Assembly: GCA_027486035.1 (NCBI GenBank)
Contig: JAIXPX010000033.1
Coordinates: 124,001-188,000 of the forward strand
Length of the DNA: 64,000 nt
Origin: Erythrobacteraceae bacterium
GTDB lineage: Bacteria > Pseudomonadota > Alphaproteobacteria > Sphingomonadales > Sphingomonadaceae
Direction: 5' to 3'
How positions within the stretch are numbered: the stretch's first letter is position 1; each line of letters opens with the position of its first letter. Below, piece after piece: positions 49,678 to 58,368 of the stretch. The notes under the pieces were generated by a model that saw only the letters and a list, made by a program, of their open reading frames with translations, made no database searches and was not told the origin of the DNA. A program made the translations under genes and the position numbers.

Positions 49678-51006
49678 ATGCCGGAAAAGGCGCGGCTTTC
49701 GCTGCTCAGGATCGTCGAGATGAACATCGGCTTCCTCGGCCTGCAATTCTCCTTCGGGCTGCAGCAGGCCAATATGGGCCCGATCTACGGCTTTCTCGGT
49801 GCGGACGAGGCGGCGATGCCGCTTTTGTGGCTGGCCGGGCCGATGACCGGCATGATCGTTCAGCCGATCGTCGGCGCGATGAGCGACCGGACCGCCTCGC
49901 GCTTCGGGCGGCGCACGCCCTACTTCCTGATCGGCGCGGTGATCTGCACGCTCGCCCTTCTCGCCATGCCCCATTCGACCAGCCTGTGGATGGCCGCCAG
50001 CCTCTTGTGGATCCTCGATGCCGGCAACAACATCACGATGGAGCCCTACCGCGCCTATGTCGCCGACCGGCTTGCCCCTGACCAACGTTCGGCCGGCTTC
50101 CTGACCCAGAGCGCCTTCACCGGCCTGGCCCAGACCCTGTCATACCTCGCGCCAAGCCTGCTCACCGCTTTCGTCGCCAGGGACGTGCTCGATGCCAACG
50201 GGATCCCGGTGATCGTGCGCATCGCCTTCGTGATCGGCGCGGTGCTCTCGATCTCGACCATCGTGTGGTCGGTTTGGCGGGTGCCCGAGCTGCCGCTGAC
50301 CCCGGCCCAGCGGGCCGAGATGGCGCAAGAGCCGCTCACCGTCCGCGCCACGCTGGCCGAAATCGGCGACGCGCTGCGCGCCATGCCGCGCCCGATGCGC
50401 CAGCTTGCCGGGGCGATGCTGTGCCAATGGTATGCGATGTTCGCTTACTGGCAATACATCACCTTCGCGGTGGGCCGCAGCCTCTATGGCACCAGCGATC
50501 CCACCAGCGCTGCCTTCCGCGAGGCGACGCTCACGACCCAGCAGGCGGGCGCGCTCTACAACTTCGTTGCCTTTGCCGGGGCGCTCGCGCTGATCCCCGT
50601 GGTCCGGCGCCTGGGCGCCCGGCACACCCACGCGGTGTGCCTCGCGGCCTCGGGTGCGGCGATGCTGATGATCCCGGGCGCTTCGAGCGTGCCGGGACTG
50701 TTCGTGCTGATGATCGGCATCGGCATCGGCTGGGCGGGGATGATGGGTAACACCTACGTGATGCTCGCCGACTGCATTCCGCCCGCGCGCACCGGCATCT
50801 ACATGGGCATCTTCAACCTTTTCATCGTCATCCCGATGCTCATCCAGACGCTCACGATGCCGCAGGTCTACCGCCCGCTGCTGGGCGGCGACCCGCGCAA
50901 TGTGATCATGCTCGCAGGAGTCTTGATGCTGGCGGGCGCGCTGGCTACGCTGCTGGTGGATGCCGGACATCGGCAGCCCCGCGACCAGGGGCTTGTGACC
51001 GGCTGA
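49678..51006 (+). CDS. SLC45-like MFS transporter, probable sucrose importer
   Basis: A 442-residue inner-membrane protein with about 12 hydrophobic segments. MNIGFLGLQFSFGLQQANMG and QPIVGAMSDRTASRFGRRTP in the first loop match the glycoside/SLC45-like sugar transporters that include bacterial and plant sucrose carriers (SuxB type). ATG49678 follows GGGATGAGG; an alternative ATG lies four codons upstream. The LacI regulator starts eight bases after its stop, so they form one transcript. With the divergent TonB receptor and the GH68 and fructokinase genes it forms a complete uptake route. Confidence 0.85.
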   Translation: MPEKARLSLLRIVEMNIGFLGLQFSFGLQQANMGPIYGFLGADEAAMPLLWLAGPMTGMIVQPIVGAMSDRTASRFGRRTPYFLIGAVICTLALLAMPHSTSLWMAASLLWILDAGNNITMEPYRAYVADRLAPDQRSAGFLTQSAFTGLAQTLSYLAPSLLTAFVARDVLDANGIPVIVRIAFVIGAVLSISTIVWSVWRVPELPLTPAQRAEMAQEPLTVRATLAEIGDALRAMPRPMRQLAGAMLCQWYAMFAYWQYITFAVGRSLYGTSDPTSAAFREATLTTQQAGALYNFVAFAGALALIPVVRRLGARHTHAVCLAASGAAMLMIPGASSVPGLFVLMIGIGIGWAGMMGNTYVMLADCIPPARTGIYMGIFNLFIVIPMLIQTLTMPQVYRPLLGGDPRNVIMLAGVLMLAGALATLLVDAGHRQPRDQGLVTG

Positions 51007-51014
51007 GGAAACCG

Positions 51015-52061
51015 ATGGCCGGTAGCGACAAGAACGACAGCAAGGACATGATCGCCCGCACCGTCGTGCGCAACATCACCGATCTGGCGCGGCTCGCGGG
51101 GGTCTCGCCCGGCACGGTGTCGCGCGCGCTGGCGGGCAAGACCCTCGTCAATGCGCGGACCCGGGAGAAGATCGAGGCACTGGCGCGCGAGCACGGCTTC
51201 CGCCCCAACCAGATGGCCAGCGGGCTCAGACGCCAGAAGACCGGCGTGATCGGGGTCGTCATTCCACTGGGCCACGATACCCGCCAGCAGATCTCGGACA
51301 GCTTCTTCATGACCCTGCTCGGCCATCTCGCCGACGAGCTTACCCTGCATGGCTATGACCTGATGCTGCGCCGCGTGGTGCCGGACGAGGATGCCGACTG
51401 GCTCGACCGCTTCATCGGCTCGGGCATGATCGACGGGGTCATCGTAATCGGCCAGTCCGACCAGTTCGAGCGGATCGAGGATGTCGCCGAGGGCTACCGG
51501 GCGATGGTCGTCTGGGGCAACCACCAGGAAGGCCAGCGACACTGCGTCGTCGGCACCGACAACCGGCTGGGTGGGCGGCTCGCCGCCGAGCGCCTGATCG
51601 CGGCCGGCGCGACGCGCCTCGCCTTCCTTGGCGATACCGGCCCGATCGAGTTCGCCGCACGCTTTGCCGGAGCGCAGGATGTGGCCGCGCGGATGGGCCT
51701 TGCGCCGGTCCTGCCGCTTGTCACCCACCTCTCGCCCGACCGCGCGAGCGAGGAAATCGCCGGCCATTTCGAACGGCACGGCCGCGGGATCGACGGGATC
51801 TTCGCCGCGACCGACACGCTTGCCGCACTGTGCCTGACCGAACTGCGGGCCTGTGGCCTGCGCGTTCCCGAGGATGTGCGGATCATCGGGTTCGACGATC
51901 TGCCGGTCGCCCGCCACACCGTTCCGCCGTTGACGACCGTGCGGCAAGACATCGCCGCCGGTGCGCATAGCCTGGTCGATCTGCTGCTGCGGCGTCTCGC
52001 GGGAGAACAGACCGAGAGCCTGGTGATGCCGCCCGAGCTGGTGACGCGCCAGACGGCGTGA
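51015..52061 (+). CDS. LacI-family regulator of the sucrose locus
   Basis: A 348-residue regulator. Helix-turn-helix NITDLARLAGVSPGTVSRAL begins near residue 20, hinge LVNARTREKIEALAREHGFR follows, and the effector domain includes GVIGVVIPLGHDTRQQIS, GMIDGVIVIGQSDQ and IIGFDDLPVARHTVPPLTTV. It is co-transcribed with the MFS gene. The paired TTGCAA-N4-TTGCAA palindromes at 49563-49602 are the expected target, so it would control both the receptor and its own operon. Sucrose or fructose is the likely effector (inference). Confidence 0.88.
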   Translation: MAGSDKNDSKDMIARTVVRNITDLARLAGVSPGTVSRALAGKTLVNARTREKIEALAREHGFRPNQMASGLRRQKTGVIGVVIPLGHDTRQQISDSFFMTLLGHLADELTLHGYDLMLRRVVPDEDADWLDRFIGSGMIDGVIVIGQSDQFERIEDVAEGYRAMVVWGNHQEGQRHCVVGTDNRLGGRLAAERLIAAGATRLAFLGDTGPIEFAARFAGAQDVAARMGLAPVLPLVTHLSPDRASEEIAGHFERHGRGIDGIFAATDTLAALCLTELRACGLRVPEDVRIIGFDDLPVARHTVPPLTTVRQDIAAGAHSLVDLLLRRLAGEQTESLVMPPELVTRQTA

Positions 52062-52149
52062 GGCCGCTTCGCAAGACCCGCCCGTGGGACCCGCAAGCGG
52101 CGTCGCGGGGCATTTGCCCTGCCCGCGCTGACCTATCTCGCAAAACCCG

Positions 52150-52580
52150 CATGAATTCGCTTGCCTCTCCTCCTCTCCGCCGCCCTCCGCCCGCTCGCTG
52201 CCCCCGTTCATGCCGAGGACACCGCGCCTGCGCCTGCAATCGCGCACGCATTTTGCCCGGCGCTTCGAGGGCGGCGATCCGCGCAACGACTTCGACGGCT
52301 GCCACCTGCTCGACGGATCGGTCTCGTCCTGTGGTGGCCGACGCGCCGCACCTTCCGCCTCAAGGCCCTGCCAGCCCGCCTCACCCGCCCCGGCCGCGCC
52401 CCTCGCGATAAGAGCGCAGAAGGCGCTCTATCCGCTCCATTCGGCGCGCATGGCGGGGAGCCCTCTGGCGCTGTCCTTGCGGATGGTGATGACACTGGCA
52501 GGGCTCGGCCTTGCCCTGCTGGGGAGCCTTGCGATGCTGACCTTCTGGCGCGCGCGGTGGCCACGAAAAAACCCCGCCCG
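52150..52580 (+). pseudogene. Decayed PepSY-associated membrane protein gene
   Basis: No frame is open through this gap. One frame holds GLVLWWPTRRTFRLKALPAR, close to the GLxLWWPRR motif after a membrane helix in PepSY-TM proteins. Another frame later holds ALYPLHSARMAGSPLALSLR then MVMTLAGLGLALLGSLAML followed by WRARWPR, which looks like the C-terminal PLHSGR-plus-helix end of the same family. The pieces are in family order but in different frames, with most of the protein deleted. PepSY-TM genes often accompany TonB receptors for siderophores. Recognition is from motifs only. Confidence 0.45.
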
Positions 52581-52614
52581 GCCCGCGTCATCACGGGGGC
52601 CGAAGCGGGGCTTT
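52564..52614 (-). terminator. Rho-independent terminator of the acyl-CoA dehydrogenase pair
   Basis: On the minus strand GCCCCGC, a structured GC-rich loop, and GCGGGG are followed by a run of T (complement of AAAAAA at 52566-52571). It begins about 22 bases after the stop of the small dehydrogenase gene at 52636. Confidence 0.75.
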
Positions 52615-52635
52615 CCTGAGCCTCCAGTCGGCGCG

Positions 52636-53766
52636 TCAGCTCAGCGCGACGTGGCGCTTGAGGTGATGATCGACATTGCCGAATTCGCTGTCGAAAATCG
52701 TCAGCCGCTTGAAATAGTGGCCGATGGCATATTCGTCGGTCACGCCGTTGCCGCCGTGGATCTGGATCGCTTCCTGCCCGATCAGCCGCGCCGCCTGGCC
52801 GACGCCGACCTTGGCCGCGCTGACCGCCTTCTTGCGCTCCCCCTCGTCCGCGCCGAGGCGCAGCGTGGCGAGATAGGTCAGCGACACCGCCTGCTCGTAG
52901 GAGGTGTACATATCGACCATGCGGTGCTGTAGGACCTGGAACGACCCGATCGGCACGCCGAATTGCTTGCGCTGGCGCGAATATTCCACCGTCATCGCAT
53001 GGGCGACCTTCATCGCCCCGCAGGCCTCGGCACACAGGGCGGCGATGGCCTCGTCGGTGACGGTCTCGATCAGCGCCAGCCCCTCGCCCTCGGCCCCGAT
53101 CAGCGCGTCAGCACCGAGGGCGACGTTTTCGAAATAGACTTCCGCGGCGCGGCGGCCATCGACCGTCACATAGTCGCGGGTGGTGACGCCCGGGGTGTCC
53201 TTGGCGAGGACGAAGACCGAGACGCCCGAGCGATCCCGCCGGTCGCCGCCGGTGCGGGCGGTGACGACAAGGTGGCTCGCCCAGGGCGCGCCGATCACCA
53301 CCGCCTTGTGGCCGTTCAGGACATAGCCCGAACCGTCCTTCTTGGCGGTGGTTTCAAGGTCGGCATAGTCATAGCGGCCCTTGGGCTCGGCATAGGCGAA
53401 GGCAAAGACCCGCTCGCCCGACACGATGGCGCCGATATGCTCTTCCTTCTGCGCCGCGGTGCCCGCGTGCTTGAGGAAGCCGCCCGCGCAGACCACGGTG
53501 GGGAGGAAGGGCTCGACCACCAGGCCCTTGCCGAACTCCTCCATGATGATCATCGCATCGACCGCGCCGCCGCCGAAACCGCCGTCGGCTTCGGAGAAGG
53601 GCATCCCGAGAATGCCGAGCTCGGCCAGTTGCGCCCAGATCTCGGGCCGCCATCCGGCGCCGCTGGCAATCGCCTTGCGCCGCGTCTCCCAGTCATATTG
53701 CTCGCGCACCAGCCGCGACAGGCCGTCGCGCACCATGCCCTGTTCTTCGGTGAAGTTGAAATCCAC
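52636..53766 (-). CDS. Acyl-CoA dehydrogenase, PimD-like small subunit
   Basis: A 376-residue flavoprotein of the acyl-CoA dehydrogenase family. MDFNFTEEQGMVRDGLSRLV starts the helical domain, VFAFAYAEPKGRYDYADLET is the flavin/substrate loop, and the C-terminal QIHGGNGVTDEYAIGHYFKR is the FAD contact segment. In the pairwise PimC/PimD arrangement the second protein is shorter and its catalytic base region differs from the classical Glu enzymes. It starts 23 bases after the stop of the larger partner. The two may form a heteromeric enzyme acting on dicarboxyl- or sterol-side-chain-CoA. The substrate cannot be named. Confidence 0.87.
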   Translation of the reverse strand: MDFNFTEEQGMVRDGLSRLVREQYDWETRRKAIASGAGWRPEIWAQLAELGILGMPFSEADGGFGGGAVDAMIIMEEFGKGLVVEPFLPTVVCAGGFLKHAGTAAQKEEHIGAIVSGERVFAFAYAEPKGRYDYADLETTAKKDGSGYVLNGHKAVVIGAPWASHLVVTARTGGDRRDRSGVSVFVLAKDTPGVTTRDYVTVDGRRAAEVYFENVALGADALIGAEGEGLALIETVTDEAIAALCAEACGAMKVAHAMTVEYSRQRKQFGVPIGSFQVLQHRMVDMYTSYEQAVSLTYLATLRLGADEGERKKAVSAAKVGVGQAARLIGQEAIQIHGGNGVTDEYAIGHYFKRLTIFDSEFGNVDHHLKRHVALS

Positions 53767-53789
53767 GAATTCTCTCCCGTCTCAGGCGC

Positions 53790-54983
53790 TTACAGGCCGA
53801 GGATCATCTTGGTGATGATATTGCGCTGGATCTCGTTCGATCCGCCGTAGATGCTGGTCTTGCGCATGTTGAAATAGGTCGCCGCGGCATATTGGGCATA
53901 GTCCGGCCCGACCGGGTGCTCGTTCGAATTGTCGTTCGAAACCCCGCCGTGATAGGGCGCGGAATAGGTGCCGACCGCCTCCAGCGTCAGCTCGGTGAGG
54001 CGCTGCTGGATTTCGGTCCCCTTGATCTTGAGGATCGAGCTTTCCGGCCCCGGGCCCTTGCCCGCCTGCTCGCCCGCGAGGGTGCGCAGCTCGGTGATTT
54101 CCAGCGCGGCGAGGTCGATCTCGAGCTGGCTCACCTTCTTGGCGAAGTCGAAGTCCTTGATGAGCGGCGCGCCATCGAGCGTCTCGTTCGCGGCGATCTC
54201 GCGCAGCTTCTCGATCCCGCGCTTCGAACGCGCCACGCCCGCGATGCCGGAACGTTCGTGGGCGAGCAGGAACTTGGCATAGGTCCAGCCCTTGTTCTCG
54301 ACACCGACGAGGTTCTCGACCGGCACGCGCACGTCGGTGAGCCAGGTCTCGTTGACCTCGTAGCCGCCGTCGAGAAGCTTGATCGGCTTCACTTCCACGC
54401 CCGGGGTCTTCATGTCGACGAGGATGAAGCTGATGCCTTCCTGCGCCTTGGCGGTGGGATCGGTGCGGCACAGGAAGAAGCCCCAGTCGGCGTGCTGGGC
54501 AAGCGTCGTCCAGGTCTTCTGGCCGTTGATGACGTAGTGGTCGCCGTCACGCACCGCGGTGGTCTTGAGGTTCGCAAGGTCCGAACCCGCGCCCGGTTCC
54601 GAATAGCCCTGGCACCACCACACATCGCCCGAGACGATGCCGGGGAGGTGACGGGCCTTCTGCTCGGCATTGCCGAAGGTGTAGATCACGGGGCCGACCA
54701 TCGAGACGCCGAAGGGCAGCGGCATGACGGTGCTGGCGCGGGCGTTTTCTTCCGACCAGATGTAGCGCTGGGTTGGGGTCCAGCCGGTGCCGCCATATTC
54801 GACCGGCCATGCCGGGACCGACCAGCCCTTCTTGCCCAGAATCTTGTGCCAGGCGAGGAAGTCCTCGCGGCTCATGTCCTCGCGCATGCCGAAATCGGCG
54901 AGGTGCTTGGGATAGTTTTCGGCGATGAAGGCGCGCACTTCCTCGCGGAAGGCCTGCTCTTCGGGGGTGAACTCGAGGTTCAT
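53790..54983 (-). CDS. Acyl-CoA dehydrogenase, PimC-like large subunit
   Basis: A 397-residue acyl-CoA dehydrogenase. MNLEFTPEEQAFREEVRAFI starts the family fold, WWCQGYSEPGAGSDLANLKT is the FAD-binding signature, KTWTTLAQHADWGFFLCRTD the middle beta-domain, and the C-terminus RKTSIYGGSNEIQRNIITKM the second signature. It resembles the large pimeloyl-CoA dehydrogenase type. The ATG is preceded by GAGAGGAGAG. It is the first gene of a two-gene unit closed by a terminator. Upstream lie parS and a palindromic repeat, which separate it from the sulfoquinovose-type operon, so it probably serves fatty-acid or related CoA-ester metabolism. Confidence 0.9.
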   Translation of the reverse strand: MNLEFTPEEQAFREEVRAFIAENYPKHLADFGMREDMSREDFLAWHKILGKKGWSVPAWPVEYGGTGWTPTQRYIWSEENARASTVMPLPFGVSMVGPVIYTFGNAEQKARHLPGIVSGDVWWCQGYSEPGAGSDLANLKTTAVRDGDHYVINGQKTWTTLAQHADWGFFLCRTDPTAKAQEGISFILVDMKTPGVEVKPIKLLDGGYEVNETWLTDVRVPVENLVGVENKGWTYAKFLLAHERSGIAGVARSKRGIEKLREIAANETLDGAPLIKDFDFAKKVSQLEIDLAALEITELRTLAGEQAGKGPGPESSILKIKGTEIQQRLTELTLEAVGTYSAPYHGGVSNDNSNEHPVGPDYAQYAAATYFNMRKTSIYGGSNEIQRNIITKMILGL

Positions 54984-55100
54984 GGGGGTGCTCTCCTCTC
55001 AAGCGGTTTCGTATTTGCCATACGTCTTGTCACCGCTGAGGGACGCTTGAAAAGAGGAAATTATCGTTCCCGCGCCGAGGGCAAAGGAGCCGTAGGGGAA

Positions 55101-55116
55101 TGTTTCACGTGAAACA
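55101..55116. other. parS: parS centromere site
   Basis: TGTTTCACGTGAAACA is a second perfect chromosomal parS palindrome, 17.7 kb from the first. It lies in the 366-base gap between the acyl-CoA dehydrogenase pair and the monooxygenase operon, which holds no gene. Confidence 0.9.
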
Positions 55117-55138
55117 CCGCGAAAGCCCCCCGCAAGCC

Positions 55139-55158
55139 GGGTCTGGAGGGGGTCTGGA
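55139..55158 (+). repeat. parS-linked GGTCTGG direct repeat, copy 2
   Basis: GGGTCTGGAGGGGGTCTGGA begins 23 bases after parS and differs from copy 1 (37472-37491) at one of 20 bases. Both copies are followed within 30 bases by CCGATCT. Confidence 0.65.
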
Positions 55159-55256
55159 CCGATCTCGACCTGCGCAGATTCGCGCAAGGGGCGCGCGAGA
55201 CGCGGCCTACATTTGCGGGGCGGCGGGGTGTTGGACTTACCTTCCCCCCTTCCTTC

Positions 55257-55336
55257 GTCATCCCAGCGAAAGCTGGGACCCAGGGCGGCAAACGCTGCTC
55301 TACGAGGCCCTGGGTCCCAGCTTTCGCTGGGATGAC
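55257..55336. repeat. Palindromic repeat element with 30-bp perfect arms
   Basis: The 30 bases at 55257-55286 are the exact reverse complement of 55307-55336, separated by 20 bases. Each arm contains its own small hairpin (CCCAGCGAAAGCTGGG). This is the form of the dispersed palindromic elements common in sphingomonad genomes. It may also end the monooxygenase operon transcript, whose last stop is at 55350. Confidence 0.85.
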
Positions 55337-55349
55337 AAGAAGGGACAAT

Positions 55350-56450
55350 TCACATCTCCAGCGGGCCGTGCTGGATGTGCGGGAGCACGTGGCGGGCAAA
55401 CAGGTCGGCTTCCCGCATATGCGGGTAGCCCGAGAGGATGAAGGCCTCGATCCCCTCGGCCTGATAGGCCCTGAGCTTGGCGAGCACCTGATCGGGCGTG
55501 CCGACGATCGCCGCCCCGCAGCCCGAGCGCGCGCGGCCGATGCCGGTCCACAGGTTCTCCTCGACGAAGCCGTCGCCATCGGCGGCGCCGCGCAGCTCCT
55601 GCTGGCGCTGGACGCCGTAGTTCTTGGCATCGAGGCTCTTCTCGCGGATCGCGCGCCCCGCCTCGTCGTCGAGCTTCGAGAGCAGGCGATCGGCATAGGC
55701 CCGCGCCTCGTCCTCGGTCTCGCGCACGATCACGTGCACACGGTAGCCGAACTTTAGCGTCCGGCCGTAATTGGCCGCGCGCGCCTTGAGGTCGGCGATA
55801 TTCTCGCGGACCTTGTCCATCGTGTCGGGCCACATCAGGTAGACATCCGCCGCCTCGGCCGCGCACTCGCGCGCTTCGTGGCTGAGGCCGCCGAAGTAAA
55901 AGGGCGGGCACTTGCCGGAAAGCGTGGTGATGCGCGGCGGATCGAGCTTGAGCTTGTAGAACTCGCCGTCGAAATCGAGATGCTCGCCGTTGAGCAGCGT
56001 CTTCACGATCTTCATGATCTCGGTGCCGCGGCGGTAGCGCGGGCCGCTCTCGATCTTTTCGCCCGGCATATCCGAGGAGATGATGTTGACGTTGAGGCGG
56101 CCTCCCGTGCCGGCGGCGTTGGGCCCGAGGATGCGGTCCAATGTCGCGATGCGGCGGGCGAGCTGCGGCGGCCAGTCCTCGCCCATGCGGGTCGCCCAGA
56201 GGAGCTTGATCCGCTTGACCTGCGTGGCGACGGCGGCGGCGAAGATCGTGGTATCGACCCCCAGCTGGTAGCCCGAAGGCAGGAGGATGTTGTCGAACCC
56301 GCCTTCCTCGGCGCGGGTGACGATGTTGCGGCAATGCTCCCAGCTCGACTGGAGATAGGGATCGGGGACGCCGAGGAACTCGTAATCATCGTCACACAGC
56401 GCGGAGAACCACGCGATTTCGCATTGTTGTTCTTGGGGTTGGGTCATCAC
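55350..56450 (-). CDS. SsuD-like flavin-dependent monooxygenase, probable sulfoquinovose monooxygenase
   Basis: A 366-residue bacterial-luciferase-like (LLM) monooxygenase of the alkanesulfonate branch. GTGGRLNVNIISSD (about 114-127), Arg237-Val-His239 (GYRVHVIV) and SGYPHMREAD (340-349) match SsuD positions for sulfonate and flavin contact (Arg226, His228 and the Tyr of SGYP). The SsuD Cys54 position reads Leu. Enzymes of this type use FMNH2 and O2 to release sulfite. In the sulfoquinovose monooxygenase pathway the product is 6-oxo-glucose. It is the last gene of a four-gene operon that starts with a YihQ-like sulfoquinovosidase and includes an aldo-keto reductase, which is why this substrate is proposed. 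No flavin reductase gene is visible. Confidence 0.8.
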   Translation of the reverse strand: MMTQPQEQQCEIAWFSALCDDDYEFLGVPDPYLQSSWEHCRNIVTRAEEGGFDNILLPSGYQLGVDTTIFAAAVATQVKRIKLLWATRMGEDWPPQLARRIATLDRILGPNAAGTGGRLNVNIISSDMPGEKIESGPRYRRGTEIMKIVKTLLNGEHLDFDGEFYKLKLDPPRITTLSGKCPPFYFGGLSHEARECAAEAADVYLMWPDTMDKVRENIADLKARAANYGRTLKFGYRVHVIVRETEDEARAYADRLLSKLDDEAGRAIREKSLDAKNYGVQRQQELRGAADGDGFVEENLWTGIGRARSGCGAAIVGTPDQVLAKLRAYQAEGIEAFILSGYPHMREADLFARHVLPHIQHGPLEM

Positions 56451-57367
56451 GGAAGCCTCTCACCACGCGCGGCGACCAGCACCGCGTACCAATCCGTCCG
56501 GGTCCAGCGGACCTTCAGTGCCTCGGCCCCTTCGGCAATCCGCTCGGCATTCTGCGAGCCGATGATCGGGATGATCCCCGCCGGGTGCGCCATCAGCCAG
56601 CTATAGGCCGCGACGCTGCGCGAGACGCCCTGCGCCGCGGCGACGGCATCGAGCGCGGCGGCCACCGCCTTGTCGCGGGGCGCTTCGGGTGCGGCGAGAC
56701 GCCCGCCGCCGAGCGGCGACCAGGCCAGCGGGGTGAGGCCCAGCATCATCGCCTGATCGAGTTCGCCGTTCGCAAAGCAGTCGATCCTGAGCGGACTGAT
56801 CTCCGGCTGGGTCGCCACCAGCTTGTGCCCGAGGAAATGCTGGAGCGCGGCGATCTGTCCTATCGTGAAGTTGGAGACGCCGAGGGTCTTCACCTTGCCG
56901 CTCGCCACCGCATCGTCGAGCACGCGGGCCACCTCTTGAGGGTGCGCCAGAATATCGGGCCGGTGGATCTGCCACAGATCGACAGAGTCCACCTTGAGGC
57001 GGCGCAGCGAATCGTCGATCGCTTTGCGCAGATAATCCGCGCTCTGGTCGTAAGGCAGCGGCGGGAGGATGCCGCCCTTGGTCGCAAGGACCATGCGGCT
57101 CCGCAGCGCAGGCTCGGCCGCCAGCACCGCGCCCAGCAGCGCCTCGGCATCGCCGAAGCCGCCGCTGCCGTTGAAGCCGTAGATATCGGCGGTGTCGAGG
57201 AAGGCGATCCCGGCATCGAGCGCCGCGTGCACCAGCCGGGTCGCGTCCGCCGCCGTGCGGCCGTTCTCGGCCAGGCGCCACATCCCCCAGGCGATGGGGG
57301 AGACTTCAATCCCGCTGTTCCCTAGGATCCGGGTGGCAGGAGGCAGGGGCAGTTCACTCATGGTCAT
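56447..57367 (-). CDS. Aldo-keto reductase, probable 6-oxo-glucose reductase
   Basis: A 306-residue YdhF-like aldo-keto reductase. The catalytic tetrad can be placed: Asp in FLDTADIYG, Tyr of DIYG, Lys in MVLATKGGI, and His in LWQIHRPD. GVSNFTIGQIAAL and IIPIIGSQNAERI are the family's substrate and NADPH-binding segments. It starts at an ATG overlapping the LacI stop by four bases, with a second ATG two codons later, and its stop overlaps the monooxygenase start. In the known sulfoquinovose monooxygenase route an aldo-keto reductase reduces 6-oxo-glucose to glucose with NADPH; that role is inferred from context. Confidence 0.82.
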   Translation of the reverse strand: MTMSELPLPPATRILGNSGIEVSPIAWGMWRLAENGRTAADATRLVHAALDAGIAFLDTADIYGFNGSGGFGDAEALLGAVLAAEPALRSRMVLATKGGILPPLPYDQSADYLRKAIDDSLRRLKVDSVDLWQIHRPDILAHPQEVARVLDDAVASGKVKTLGVSNFTIGQIAALQHFLGHKLVATQPEISPLRIDCFANGELDQAMMLGLTPLAWSPLGGGRLAAPEAPRDKAVAAALDAVAAAQGVSRSVAAYSWLMAHPAGIIPIIGSQNAERIAEGAEALKVRWTRTDWYAVLVAARGERLP

Positions 57368-58368
57368 TTCCTCTTGGGCGGCGCGACCGAGGCGCGCTCG
57401 ACGAGTTCGTGGGGCAGGCGCTTGTGGGTGATGTCCCCGCCCGCGATCAGGATCTGGGTCGCCGTGCGGGCGAGGTCGGCCATCGGCTGGCGGATGGTGG
57501 TGAGCGGCGGCCAGACGGTGCGCGCGAGCGTCGTGTCGTCGAAGCCCGCGACCGACAATTCGGCGGGCACATTGATTCCCCGGTCATGCGCCACCGCGAG
57601 CACGCCTGCGGCCATGTCGTCGTTCGAGGCAAAGATCGCGGTCGGCCGGTCCGGCTGGTCCAGCAGCACCCGCGCGCCTGCGACGCCGGAGTCGAAATCG
57701 AACTCGCCATCGACCACGAGGCTGGGCTCGAAGGGAATGCCCACGCGGTCGAGCGCGCGGCGGTAACCGAACAGGCGATCATCCGAGGCCATGTGGTTGG
57801 TGTGGCCCTTGATGAAGCCGATCCGGCGATGCCCTGCGTTGATCAGATGCGTGGTCATGTCGTCGGCAGCCTGCGCGTCGTCCATGAACACCGACGACGT
57901 GAGCGCGTGGTTGGTCCCCGGCGAGATGCGCACGAAGGGCACGTCCATCGTCTCCAGCGCGCGCAGCACCGGATCGCAATCCGTCACCGGCGAGGAGAGG
58001 ATGATGCCGTCCACGTGGGTCTCGCTGACGAGGCCGCGCACCTGCTCGCCCACGCGCGGGTCGGCAACGTCGACCGGCTGGGCGAGCAGGCGGATGCCCT
58101 TTTCGTGGCACACCTCCCAGCAGCCGGTCTGGATCTGGAACATGTAATAGGGACTGTGATTGTCGTAGATCAGCGCGACCTGCCCCGACTTCGCGCCCGA
58201 AAGGATGCGCGCTGCGACCGAAGGCCGGTAATCAAGCTCGGCCATCGCCGCCTCGACCCGCGCCTTCAACTCGGCGCTGACATAGGGGTGGCCGTTCATC
58301 ACCCGGCTCACCGTCTTGACCGCCACGCCCGCACGGGCGGCGACATCCCTGATATTGGCGCGGCTCAT
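57364..58368 (-). CDS. LacI-family regulator of the GH31/monooxygenase operon
   Basis: A 334-residue regulator with helix-turn-helix ANIRDVAARAGVAVKTVSRV at the very N-terminus and hinge MNGHPYVSAELKARVEAAM. The effector domain includes SGQVALIYDNHSPYYMFQIQ, VDGIILSSPVTDCDP and VAGFDDTTLARTVWPPLTTI. It lies inside the operon, overlapping the GH31 stop and the aldo-keto reductase start by four bases each. It would repress the divergent GH31 operon and TonB receptor through the imperfect palindrome at 60389-60407. A sulfosugar or its glycoside would be the natural effector. Confidence 0.88.
   Translation of the reverse strand: MSRANIRDVAARAGVAVKTVSRVMNGHPYVSAELKARVEAAMAELDYRPSVAARILSGAKSGQVALIYDNHSPYYMFQIQTGCWEVCHEKGIRLLAQPVDVADPRVGEQVRGLVSETHVDGIILSSPVTDCDPVLRALETMDVPFVRISPGTNHALTSSVFMDDAQAADDMTTHLINAGHRRIGFIKGHTNHMASDDRLFGYRRALDRVGIPFEPSLVVDGEFDFDSGVAGARVLLDQPDRPTAIFASNDDMAAGVLAVAHDRGINVPAELSVAGFDDTTLARTVWPPLTTIRQPMADLARTATQILIAGGDITHKRLPHELVERASVAPPKRK

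Noticed and set aside
52636-54983. Acyl-CoA dehydrogenase pair as part of the sulfosugar pathway
   Set aside because: A parS-bearing gap and a large palindromic repeat separate the units, the pair has its own ribosome binding site and terminator, and the chemistry does not fit.
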